This document shows positions 56,662-64,000 of a stretch of 64,000 bases of DNA, piece after piece (position 1 is the stretch's first letter; each line of letters opens with the position of its first letter). Below the pieces are notes generated by a model. It was not told the origin of the DNA. It worked only from the letters and a program-made list of their open reading frames with translations, and did no database searches. Origin of the DNA: Haloflavibacter putidus (GTDB lineage: Bacteria; Bacteroidota; Bacteroidia; Flavobacteriales; Flavobacteriaceae); the NCBI RefSeq assembly GCF_006546625.1, contig NZ_VIAR01000004.1:1-64000 (forward strand). The letters run 5' to 3'. A program made the position numbers and the translations under genes.

Positions 56662-56703
56662 AAAAGCTGTTTCAAAAATTTACTACTTTTTGAAACAGCT
56701 TTT
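56662..56703. terminator. Bidirectional intrinsic terminator
   Basis: A perfect 17-bp inverted repeat (56662-56678 with 56687-56703) with an 8-base loop, A-rich and T-rich on its outer edges, between convergent ytxJ and fumarylacetoacetase genes. Confidence 0.9.
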
Positions 56704-56748
56704 AATAAACTTACTATTTTTTGGTAGCCGTTTTTTCTGCTTAGCTTT

Positions 56749-58032
56749 TTATTTGCTTTCAAAAATAGGCAACAACTTTGTGCGCACTTCGCCAAAACCA
56801 AGCCGTATAGTTTGATTTTTACAGTAGCCACGCATAATAACTGTATCGTTATCTTCTACAAATTTACGGTCGCCACCATCTTTTAGTTTTACAGGATTTT
56901 TACCATTTTCAGAAAGTTCTAATAAAGAACCAGAAGACTTTGGTTTATTTCCCGAAATGGTGCCACTTCCCATCATATCGCCGCTGTTTACCGGACAACC
57001 ATTAATGGTGTGGTGTGCGAGCTGCTGACTAATATTCCAGTACAAATACTTAAAATTAGAATTGGTAAGTGTTGTCTCTTCTTTATTTCTGGGTTGTAAT
57101 GCAACCTCTAGATTTATATCAAATGTTTTCTTACCGGAAGTTTGTAAATAAGGTAATTGTTCTACAACCGGTTTTGGTCCTTCTGTACGGAAAGGTTCCA
57201 AGGCGTCTAAAGTAACAATCCAAGGGCTTACAGTAGAAGCGAAGTTTTTCGCTAAAAACGGTCCTAAAGGTTTATACTCCCAAGTTTGTATATCGCGCGC
57301 ACTCCAGTCATTAAATAAAACCATTCCGAAAATGTAATCTTCTGCATCTTCTGCAGAAATAGGCTCACCAATTGGGTTTCCTGCCGTTGTGATAAAAGCC
57401 ATTTCCAATTCAAAATCTACTTTTCTTGACGGTCCAAAAATAGGTTTTTCTGCTCCCGGCGGCATTTTTTGACCTTGCGGTCTATGCACAGGAATACCAC
57501 TTGCAACTATAGAAGAGCTTCTACCGTGATAAGCAACCGGCATATGTAACCAATTGGGCATAAGCGCGTCTTCTTTACTTCTAAAAAGTTTACCAACGTT
57601 GGTGGCATGTTCTTTACTCGAGTAAAAATCTGTATAATCGCCTACTTGAACCGGCAATTGCATTTCTATTTCGTCTAAGGTAAATAAAACCGTTTTGCGG
57701 TGATCTTCGTTATTTTTTAAACTGTTGTTATCTGCGTCAAAAATTTCGGCAATGCGGTTTCTTACTGCTCGCCAGGTTTTTCTTCCGTCGGCAATAAAAT
57801 CGTTTAAAGTATCTTGTAAAAAAATATCGTCTGTAAGCGGAATTCCCTCAAAATAACCTAATTGGTGCAAGGCTCCTAAATCTATCGCATAATCGCCAAT
57901 TCTGGTGCCTATTGTGATAATATCATCGCGCGTTAAAAATACGCCAAAAGGTATATTTTGTATAGGAAAGTCTGAATCTTTCGGTACATTTAGCCAGCTT
58001 TTACGCTTGGGATCGTTTGCAGTTATGGTCAT
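56749..58032 (-). CDS. fahA: Fumarylacetoacetase
   Basis: The last enzyme of tyrosine/homogentisate breakdown; it splits fumarylacetoacetate into fumarate and acetoacetate. The 427-residue protein has the N-terminal FAH domain (about 15-115) and the C-terminal metal-binding hydrolase domain. Visible motifs are YTDFYSSKEHATNVG with Asp and His, VDFELEMAFI with two metal-binding glutamates, NDWSARDIQ, and GDMMGSGTISG. The frame can extend to TTG at 58038, but ATG 58032 is the natural start. Homogentisate dioxygenase is not adjacent. Confidence 0.95.
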   Translation of the reverse strand: MTITANDPKRKSWLNVPKDSDFPIQNIPFGVFLTRDDIITIGTRIGDYAIDLGALHQLGYFEGIPLTDDIFLQDTLNDFIADGRKTWRAVRNRIAEIFDADNNSLKNNEDHRKTVLFTLDEIEMQLPVQVGDYTDFYSSKEHATNVGKLFRSKEDALMPNWLHMPVAYHGRSSSIVASGIPVHRPQGQKMPPGAEKPIFGPSRKVDFELEMAFITTAGNPIGEPISAEDAEDYIFGMVLFNDWSARDIQTWEYKPLGPFLAKNFASTVSPWIVTLDALEPFRTEGPKPVVEQLPYLQTSGKKTFDINLEVALQPRNKEETTLTNSNFKYLYWNISQQLAHHTINGCPVNSGDMMGSGTISGNKPKSSGSLLELSENGKNPVKLKDGGDRKFVEDNDTVIMRGYCKNQTIRLGFGEVRTKLLPIFESK

Positions 58033-58111
58033 AAGCAATAAAAAAAGAATAATTTATAAATTGATTGCATTCAAATATATTATTTTATCATAATTAACCG
58101 AATGCTTTTTT

Positions 58112-58119
58112 TATTTTTG
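58112..58119 (+). promoter_or_regulatory. -7 element of glyA
   Basis: TATTTTTG matches TAnnTTTG; predicted leader about 20 bases. No -33 TTG at the expected place. Confidence 0.45.
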
Positions 58120-58142
58120 ATGAATATTTAACGAAAATTTTT

Positions 58143-59420
58143 ATGATGACAAGAGATACAGCGATTTTTGATTTGATTGAAGCTGAAAAGCAGCGTCAAA
58201 AAAATGGTTTAGAGTTAATAGCCAGCGAAAATTTTGTAAGTGAACAAGTTTTGGAAGCAGCCGGATCTGTTTTAACCAATAAATATGCAGAAGGTTATCC
58301 CGGTAAACGGTATTATGGCGGTTGCGAAGTAGTAGATAAAGTAGAAACCTTAGCTATAGAACGCGCAAAAGAATTGTTTGGAGCAGAATATGCAAATGTG
58401 CAACCACACTCCGGTTCGCAAGCTAATACGGCCGTTTATGCCGCCTGTTTAAAACCGGGCGATAAAATTTTAGGCTTTGATTTGTCTCACGGCGGACATT
58501 TAACCCACGGTTCTCCGGTAAATTTTTCCGGAAAATTGTATAATCCTGTTTTTTACGGCGTAGATAAAGAAACCGGAAAGATAGATTATGAGCACGTGCG
58601 TAAAATGGCACATCAAGAAAAACCAAAAATGATTATTGCCGGCGCATCGGCCTATTCTCGTGAGATAGATTATAAAAAATTTAGAGAAATAGCAGACGAA
58701 GTAGATGCAATTTTACTGGCAGATATGGCGCATCCGGCAGGATTAATTGCTAAAGGATTACTAGCAGATCCAATGCCGCATTGCCATATAGTAACTACAA
58801 CCACACACAAAACTTTGCGCGGCCCTCGTGGGGGAATGATTTTGATGGGGAAAGATTTTGAAAATCCGTACGGGCAAAAATTAAAAAGCGGAAAACTAAA
58901 AAAGATGTCTTCTCTTTTAAATAGCGCTGTTTTTCCGGGCAATCAGGGCGGGCCTTTAGAACATATTATTGCGGCAAAAGCGGTTTCTTTTGGCGAAGCT
59001 TTAAAAGATGAATTTTTGCATTATATGGTGCAAGTAAAGAAAAATGCTAAAGCAATGGCGCAAGCTTTTGTAGATAAAGGTTATCAGGTAATTTCCGGCG
59101 GCACAGACAACCATATGATGTTGATAGATTTACGGAATAAAGACGTTACCGGAAAAGAAGCTGAAGCTAAATTGGTAGAAGCCGAAATTACGGTTAATAA
59201 AAATATGGTACCTTTTGACGATAAATCTCCTTTTGTCACTTCGGGTATTAGAGTAGGAACGGCAGCAATTACTACTCGCGGTTTAAAGGAAGAAGATATG
59301 CAAGAAGTGGTAGAATATGTAGACCGCGTAATTAGCAACATAGATAACGATAAAATTATAGCAGAAACCAAAGAAAAGGTAAACGCTATGATGCAAGATA
59401 AACCTTTATTTACTAACTAA
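58143..59420 (+). CDS. glyA: Serine hydroxymethyltransferase
   Basis: A PLP enzyme that converts serine and tetrahydrofolate to glycine and methylene-tetrahydrofolate. The 425-residue protein has [12 protein letters not shown] near residue 20, [13 protein letters not shown] near 49, the PLP lysine in [13 protein letters not shown] near 223, and [13 protein letters not shown] near 369. An alternative ATG lies one codon downstream. A DUF2059 gene follows after 5 bases and is likely co-transcribed. Confidence 0.97.
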   Translation: MMTRDTAIFDLIEAEKQRQKNGLELIASENFVSEQVLEAAGSVLTNKYAEGYPGKRYYGGCEVVDKVETLAIERAKELFGAEYANVQPHSGSQANTAVYAACLKPGDKILGFDLSHGGHLTHGSPVNFSGKLYNPVFYGVDKETGKIDYEHVRKMAHQEKPKMIIAGASAYSREIDYKKFREIADEVDAILLADMAHPAGLIAKGLLADPMPHCHIVTTTTHKTLRGPRGGMILMGKDFENPYGQKLKSGKLKKMSSLLNSAVFPGNQGGPLEHIIAAKAVSFGEALKDEFLHYMVQVKKNAKAMAQAFVDKGYQVISGGTDNHMMLIDLRNKDVTGKEAEAKLVEAEITVNKNMVPFDDKSPFVTSGIRVGTAAITTRGLKEEDMQEVVEYVDRVISNIDNDKIIAETKEKVNAMMQDKPLFTN

Positions 59421-59425
59421 ATTTT

Positions 59426-59842
59426 ATGAATATTATGAAGAAAACCGTTTTTACATTTGTAATTCTTTTAATGGGGTTTGGAGCTTTTGCCCAATCAAAC
59501 TCAGGTGAATTTAAAGCCGAATTGATTAATTATATTGAAATTCAATCAGAAGGAGCAATGGGTGGTGCTTTAGACCAAATGGCATCTATGATCCCGGCAG
59601 ATAAAAAAGAGGCTTTTAAAAAAGAAGTTAAAGACGAAATGAAATCGCTTTACAAGCAAGTTGCAGATATTTATATTGAAACTATAGGTAAAGAAGATTT
59701 GCAAAAAATGTTAGATTTTTACGACACCCCGGCAGGAAAGCGAATTTTAGAAAAAACTCCAATGTTAACGGAGCGTTCTATGCAACTTTCGCAAACTTGG
59801 GCAATGCAATTACAACCAATTATGCAAAAGTATATGAAGTAA
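59426..59842 (+). CDS. DUF2059 secreted protein
   Basis: A 138-residue protein with a signal peptide (ending FAQ) and the helical DUF2059 domain, recognisable by MLDFYDTPAGKRILEKTP near residue 92. The family is periplasmic and of unknown function. ATG 59435 is an alternative start that begins directly with MKK. It follows glyA by 5 bases and ends at a terminator. Confidence 0.85.
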   Translation: MNIMKKTVFTFVILLMGFGAFAQSNSGEFKAELINYIEIQSEGAMGGALDQMASMIPADKKEAFKKEVKDEMKSLYKQVADIYIETIGKEDLQKMLDFYDTPAGKRILEKTPMLTERSMQLSQTWAMQLQPIMQKYMK

Positions 59843-59874
59843 CTTTTTCTGATTACTTATTAAATTTAAGAAAG

Positions 59875-59908
59875 CCATTTGATATATAAATTCAAATGGT
59901 TTTTTTTA
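59875..59908 (+). terminator. Intrinsic terminator of the glyA operon
   Basis: CCATTTGA (59875-59882) pairs with 59892-59899, followed by nine or so T residues. Confidence 0.78.
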
Positions 59909-61444
59909 TTCCGTAAAGTTTGTGCTTTCATAAGCGCCCGCATCCGGATTGCTACTTCGTAAGTTTCCTAAAATGTCTTTTTGGGTTGCCGTAGCAGGAT
60001 TTGCTAAGCCGTTGGCGGCAGACTCGTTGCTTATTTGTAATAAATTTTGGTTGGGATCTAAGAAAAATGGCGCTTCGTTAAGAAGAACATTTTCAAAAAA
60101 AGTTTCGTTAGAGAAAGGCGGGTCGTTTTCCGTAAAGTCGTTAGTATAGGTTTTGTATTTAATTAAACAGTTTTCAAATTTGTAATTAAAAGCAATGCCT
60201 TCTTCAGCTGTAGGGTTTAGACCTAGCTCTAAGTTTTCGTTTCCGTAAATAATGCAGTTCTTAAAATCTGCTTGAATTAAATCAGACACAAATTCTATTT
60301 CTGCGGTTTCCAATCTATTTTCTACAAGTACTGCGGGGAAATTTCTGTAGCTGTTGTTCCAATAATTTACAAAAGTAGAATTATTAAAACTATATTTTCC
60401 GCCTAAAGAAAGGTTTAAAGCCGCTTGTCCGGCATTATTTATAACTAGGTTTTCGCCAACAATATGGCCTGTACGAGCCAATAAGCCAAAATTGGCAGAA
60501 TTATAAATTTGCGTATTTTTTAAAGTTAAAGTAGGGTTATTGGTACCATCGTTAGACTCCATTAAAATACCGACTTGTGCGTTTTTAATGGTTGTGTGAT
60601 TAAAAGAATTGTTGGTGCTACCTTGCGTAAGCCATAAGCCAAACCATTGTCCGGGTCTCTCGCTAAAAGAAGGTTCTAATCTGTTACCTTCAAAAATCAC
60701 TTCGTTTTCTAAAGTTTCCGGATCGTTACTAGGCAAACCGTTAACTTGTAGAGAGCCATTGTTGGCAACTATAATTCCGCTTTCGTTATGGAAGTGAATA
60801 CGCGCGCCGGCATCTATTTGTAAGGTTTTATTAGAAGGTACGGCGGCCAAACCATAAATTACATAGGGTTTTTGATTGGTGAAATTAAGCTCAGAATCGT
60901 CTAGGTAAAAACCGGATAAGGTGTCTTGGGTTTCGCCATTTTCAAAAATCAATTCTTCTGTGCTACCATCTGCAAATTTTTCTGGATATAAAAAATGTGC
61001 ATCTTGAATAAGGGTTACCAATTCTACGTTTTGTTGGTTTGCACCGGTATCAAACTCGATAGCATCTGTATAAAGAAATTGGGTTTGCGTGGTGGCAAAA
61101 TCATCAATATTGGCAGTGGTTTCTACAAAAACAAAAATGCTGTCTTCGGCTAGAATTTCAATATTCTCAAAGGTTTTTCCGGGTAAACCGTCTACATTGA
61201 GTCTGTAATAAGAGTTTTCGCCTTCTCCCAACCGAATGGATGGAATATGAATATCATTTTTACTTTTGTTATGCACGGTAAGATTATAGGTGCTGGAGCC
61301 AATCCCACTAAAAACGGTGTCTAAATATACCGTATCTTTAGAAAAAACCAATTTTCCGGAGCTACGGTCGGTTTCAAAATCATTTCTACAAGAACTCCAA
61401 AAAACAATAGAGCAGAGTAGGAGTAAGCTATACAGATATTTCAT
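59906..61444 (-). CDS. Lipoprotein with predicted right-handed beta-helix
   Basis: A 512-residue lipoprotein (signal ending WSSC). Residues about 25-130 resemble an immunoglobulin-like anchor domain (GSSTYNLTVHNKSKNDIHI). The rest contains many short Asn-rich repeats such as NTTIKNAQVGILMES and NTQIYNSANFGLLAR, the ladder pattern of a parallel beta-helix. No enzyme residues are evident. ATG 61444 avoids overlap with the upstream gene and starts at the signal; 61459 would overlap it by 11 bases. It is probably co-transcribed with the cyclotransferase gene. Confidence 0.82.
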   Translation of the reverse strand: MKYLYSLLLLCSIVFWSSCRNDFETDRSSGKLVFSKDTVYLDTVFSGIGSSTYNLTVHNKSKNDIHIPSIRLGEGENSYYRLNVDGLPGKTFENIEILAEDSIFVFVETTANIDDFATTQTQFLYTDAIEFDTGANQQNVELVTLIQDAHFLYPEKFADGSTEELIFENGETQDTLSGFYLDDSELNFTNQKPYVIYGLAAVPSNKTLQIDAGARIHFHNESGIIVANNGSLQVNGLPSNDPETLENEVIFEGNRLEPSFSERPGQWFGLWLTQGSTNNSFNHTTIKNAQVGILMESNDGTNNPTLTLKNTQIYNSANFGLLARTGHIVGENLVINNAGQAALNLSLGGKYSFNNSTFVNYWNNSYRNFPAVLVENRLETAEIEFVSDLIQADFKNCIIYGNENLELGLNPTAEEGIAFNYKFENCLIKYKTYTNDFTENDPPFSNETFFENVLLNEAPFFLDPNQNLLQISNESAANGLANPATATQKDILGNLRSSNPDAGAYESTNFTE

Positions 61445-61448
61445 TGGC

Positions 61449-62513
61449 TTATTTTTCAAAGATTTTTATTTCAAAAAGGGTGTCCCAATTTTTACCGGTT
61501 ACAAAAAAATTACCGCTTTTTTCATGGTAGGCAATTCCGTTTAAAACGTGTTCAACGGTGGTAAGCTTATCGTTATTTTCTAATTTTTTCCGAAGTCCGC
61601 GTAAATCTATAATACCTTCTACCACGCCGGTTTCGGGATTTATAATTGCCACACCATCTTTTTGCCAAGTATTGGCATAAATTTTTCCTTTGGCATATTC
61701 CAATTCATTTAGTTTGGTAGAAACCGTTTTATGGGTAACCGGCTGAAAGTAGCGCAACTCTTTTAAAGTTTCGGGATCTAATATCCAGATTTTTTCTGTA
61801 CCGTCACTTTTATACAATTTTTCGCCATCGTTACAAATGCCCCAACCTTCATTACTTTTGTTGTAGGAAAACGTTTCTAAATGCTCAAAAGTATTTACAT
61901 CATAAATAAAACCATCTCCGGAGCGCCAGGTAAGCAAATAAATTTTATCGTTTAAAATGGTTAAGCCCTCCCCAAAATAAGCCGGATTTAAATCTACTTT
62001 TTTAAGCACTTTTCCGGTTTTATATTCTACTTTTCTTAAACTAGATTTACCGTGCTGCCCGGTACTTTCGTATAAAGTATCTTTATAAAACTCTAAACCT
62101 TGGGTAAAAGCCTCATTATCGTGCGGATAAGAATTTATAATTTCGTAACCGTAAACAATAGGTTTGGTTTTGCTGTGCAGGCTTATGTTTTTGTTAATTT
62201 CAATTTGAGTATCCTCAAAATAAACAGAGGCTTTTAAAATATTGTTACCAAATGGCTTTTCTAGGTTTACGGAAATTGGCTCATTTTTAATGCTTTTTGC
62301 CAATTTATTATTGCCATAAGAGTATACAACAGAATCTATTTGATAATCTTTCTTGCTTTTTACGGAAAGTTTTAAGGCATCTCCCTTCTGTAATGGACCT
62401 TTTTTACTATCCGTTTTTAAGATAAAATTCTCTGCTGCATTCTTTGTGTTCTTTCCGCAGGAAAGCAATAAAATGCTTAAACAGAAGAAAACCAATACCT
62501 TATATTTTTTCAT
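61449..62513 (-). CDS. Glutaminyl-peptide cyclotransferase, lipoprotein
   Basis: A 354-residue lipoprotein (LLSC, cysteine 19) of the plant/bacterial glutamine cyclotransferase family, which turns N-terminal glutamine into pyroglutamate. A ~90-residue N-terminal beta domain precedes the five-bladed propeller domain, whose markers are YPHDNEAFTQGLEF near residue 131, ESTGQHGKSSLRKV near 149, and LNELEYAKGKIYANTWQKD near 264. N-terminal pyroglutamate is common on type IX substrates, so this enzyme may modify exported proteins; that is inference from the phylum. Confidence 0.9.
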   Translation of the reverse strand: MKKYKVLVFFCLSILLLSCGKNTKNAAENFILKTDSKKGPLQKGDALKLSVKSKKDYQIDSVVYSYGNNKLAKSIKNEPISVNLEKPFGNNILKASVYFEDTQIEINKNISLHSKTKPIVYGYEIINSYPHDNEAFTQGLEFYKDTLYESTGQHGKSSLRKVEYKTGKVLKKVDLNPAYFGEGLTILNDKIYLLTWRSGDGFIYDVNTFEHLETFSYNKSNEGWGICNDGEKLYKSDGTEKIWILDPETLKELRYFQPVTHKTVSTKLNELEYAKGKIYANTWQKDGVAIINPETGVVEGIIDLRGLRKKLENNDKLTTVEHVLNGIAYHEKSGNFFVTGKNWDTLFEIKIFEK

Positions 62514-62566
62514 AAAAATAAAATTTTTAAAAAAAGCTAATTTAGGTAATTCTATTTAAAAAATAC

Positions 62567-62596
62567 TTGTAAAAATAGATAAACATTGTATATTTG
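62567..62596 (+). promoter_or_regulatory. Promoter of the SRP RNA gene
   Basis: TTG (62567-62569), a 19-base spacer and a perfect TATATTTG (62589-62596). The RNA stem begins 5 bases further on, which marks where transcription starts relative to the -7 element in this genome. Confidence 0.8.
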
Positions 62597-62600
62597 CAGC

Positions 62601-62694
62601 GGCAAGTCCCACACAACCAGCTCCTGCTGAATCCCCCAGGGCGGGAACGCAGCAAGGGTAAGCGGTCGTAGCGGTGTGATGTGGGTAGCTTGCC
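62601..62694 (+). ncRNA. ffs: Signal recognition particle RNA, bacterial small type (4.5S)
   Basis: About 94 bases. The end stem GGCAAG/CTTGCC (62601-62606 with 62689-62694) and inner helix CCCACA/TGTGGG frame the conserved apical region with CGGGAACGCAGCAAGG, the Ffh-binding loop of small SRP RNA. A T run follows at 62696-62701. With Ffh it targets nascent membrane and secreted proteins to the membrane. Confidence 0.95.
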
Positions 62695-62786
62695 ATTTTT
62701 TATTCCCTATATTTTCCTTTTATTTTTTATTGGTTAGTCGGTATTTTACATAGAAAAAGTAGATATTTGCCACAGAAATTTACTAA

Positions 62787-63593
62787 ATGAATCAAGAAGT
62801 AGTACTCATTACCGGAGCTTCTTCGGGAATAGGAAAAGCTATTGGCAATTTTTTATACCAAAAAGGCTATAAAGTGTACGGCACTAGTAGAAATCCCAAA
62901 CAAAAAGAGCAAGACGGTATTTGTTTTGTTGCCTTAGATGTAACTAAAAAAGAAAGCATTCTTACCGCCGTAGAAGAGGTGCTTAAAGCCGAAGGAAAAA
63001 TAGATTTTCTTATTAATAATGCCGGAATGGGCATTACCGGACCTTTAGAAGAAACCCCCGATGAAGAAATTCAAAAAGTTTTTGATACCAATTATTTTGG
63101 CGTTTTACGGGTAATTAAAGCGGTTTTACCGTCTATGCGGAAAAGAAAAACGGGTTTTATAATTAATATCACATCTATTGCCGGTTATATGGGCTTGCCG
63201 TATCGTGGCATTTACTCCGCCACCAAAGGCGCTTTAGAGCTTACCACCGAAGCTTACCGAATGGAGCTGAAAGAATTCAACATAAAAATGACCAATATTG
63301 CACCAGGCGATTTTGCCACTAATATTGCTGCCGGTAGGTATCACGCTCCTGTAAAAGAAGCTTCTCCCTATGCCAAAAACTACAAACGCACGTTAGAATT
63401 GATGGATGAGCACGTAGATAAGGGAAAAGATCCTATTATTATGGCTCAAAAAGTCTATGCCGTAATGCAGGAAGATAATCCAACTATTCATTATAAAGTA
63501 GGAGAGTGGTTGCAAAAATTCAGTATAGCATTAAAACACATTTTGCCAGATAAATGGTATGAGAAAATGCTAATGAAACATTATAAACTGTAA
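62787..63593 (+). CDS. Short-chain dehydrogenase/reductase
   Basis: A 268-residue NAD(P)-dependent oxidoreductase. It has the cofactor motif TGASSGIG (8-15), NNAG near residue 77, and the catalytic YSATK (Y143, K147), preceded by a serine near residue 130. Arginine and serine after the second strand (TSRNPK) suggest preference for NADP. The substrate is unknown; classical SDRs of this type often act on acyl or retinol-like alcohols. The C-terminus is basic. Confidence 0.9.
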   Translation: MNQEVVLITGASSGIGKAIGNFLYQKGYKVYGTSRNPKQKEQDGICFVALDVTKKESILTAVEEVLKAEGKIDFLINNAGMGITGPLEETPDEEIQKVFDTNYFGVLRVIKAVLPSMRKRKTGFIINITSIAGYMGLPYRGIYSATKGALELTTEAYRMELKEFNIKMTNIAPGDFATNIAAGRYHAPVKEASPYAKNYKRTLELMDEHVDKGKDPIIMAQKVYAVMQEDNPTIHYKVGEWLQKFSIALKHILPDKWYEKMLMKHYKL

Positions 63594-63627
63594 CTTTGTA
63601 AACAAGAAAAAATAAAATCAACACAAC

Positions 63628-64000
63628 ATGAAATTTTTTATAGACACAGCTAATTTAGAGCAGATTAAAGAAGCACAAGATTTAGGCGTTTTAGACGGCG
63701 TTACCACAAACCCTTCTTTAATGGCAAAAGAAGGTATTACCGGAAGAGACAATATTATCAAACATTATAAAGACATTTGCGAGATTGTAGATGGCGATGT
63801 GAGCGCAGAAGTTATTGCTACCAATTATGACGATATTATAAAAGAAGGAGAAGAATTGGCCGCTTTGCACGAGCAAATTGTCGTAAAAGTCCCCATGATA
63901 AAAGACGGCATAAAAGCCATAAAATATTTTAGCGATAACGGTATAAAAACCAATTGTACTTTAGTGTTTTCTGCAGGACAAGCTTTGTTGGCAGCAAAGG
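63628..64000 (+). CDS. Transaldolase / fructose-6-phosphate aldolase family (partial, runs off the window)
   Basis: The first ~124 residues of a small transaldolase-type enzyme. The start [16 protein letters not shown], the [12 protein letters not shown] loop and the Schiff-base lysine in VVKVPM (K87) identify the TalC/Fsa group. It interconverts sugar phosphates of the pentose phosphate pathway. The frame is open to the last base, so the end is not visible. It follows the SDR gene by 34 bases on the same strand. Confidence 0.92.
   Translation, partial: MKFFIDTANLEQIKEAQDLGVLDGVTTNPSLMAKEGITGRDNIIKHYKDICEIVDGDVSAEVIATNYDDIIKEGEELAALHEQIVVKVPMIKDGIKAIKYFSDNGIKTNCTLVFSAGQALLAAK

Overview
The window reads as a chromosomal segment of a member of the Flavobacteriaceae (Bacteroidota). 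The evidence is the low G+C content, the near absence of Shine-Dalgarno sequences, repeated promoters of the Bacteroidota type (TTG, about 20 bases, TAnnTTTG), a type IX secretion C-terminal sorting domain, a TonB-dependent receptor with an N-terminal carboxypeptidase-regulatory-like domain, a YtxJ-type bacillithiol-linked protein, many short lipoprotein signals, and a 6S RNA that resembles the Flavobacteria-specific 6S-Flavo class. No prophage, transposase, CRISPR array, tRNA or rRNA was found. This is mostly core genome.

Layout. 1-568 is non-coding and unexplained. 569-4657 holds a collagen-like lipoprotein, two tandem MsrB genes (one cytoplasmic, one lipoprotein), an M48 protease, and small conserved proteins. 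4831-10219 carries pheT and recG on the minus strand. 10311-17912 has an M1 aminopeptidase-patatin pair, a GltS-like FMN protein and a UvrD/PcrA helicase. 18074-20167 has tsaC followed by two broken genes: a carboxypeptidase-regulatory-like protein split by an in-frame stop, and a secreted 5-hydroxyisourate hydrolase with a one-base deletion. 20332-33325 is metabolic and RNA-modifying: acs, tryptophan 2,3-dioxygenase, trxB, a fused phosphatase-SerA protein, a ZIP transporter, an RlmKL-type methyltransferase, RlmD with two linked envelope proteins, and rocD. 33403-43212 is envelope-rich: a T9SS substrate operon, an Asp-rich repeat lipoprotein, a TonB receptor and an M23 peptidase, with Smr and a cysteine desulfurase between them. 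43499-45990 is a coiled-coil gene, zapA, 6S RNA and rny. 46151-64000 carries two peptidases, sbcDC, clpB, ytxJ, fumarylacetoacetase, glyA, a DUF2059 protein, a beta-helix lipoprotein, glutamine cyclotransferase, the SRP RNA gene, an SDR and the start of a transaldolase.

How the genes fit together. TrxB can supply the thioredoxin that recycles MsrB, and YtxJ and ClpB add to stress defence. The SerA fusion and GlyA cover steps of serine and glycine synthesis. Tryptophan dioxygenase and fumarylacetoacetase belong to aromatic amino-acid breakdown, and RocD to arginine/ornithine breakdown. RecG, UvrD and SbcCD are repair proteins. PheT, TsaC, RlmKL, RlmD, RNase Y, 6S RNA and SRP RNA serve RNA and translation.

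No clearly new multi-gene system was found. The best leads are a strongly repeated nonamer (TTTACGGAA, 22 copies counted by eye on both strands and in all codon frames), the zapA-6S-rny locus, the two neighbouring broken genes, and two promoters placed so close to the start codon that the mRNAs should be leaderless.
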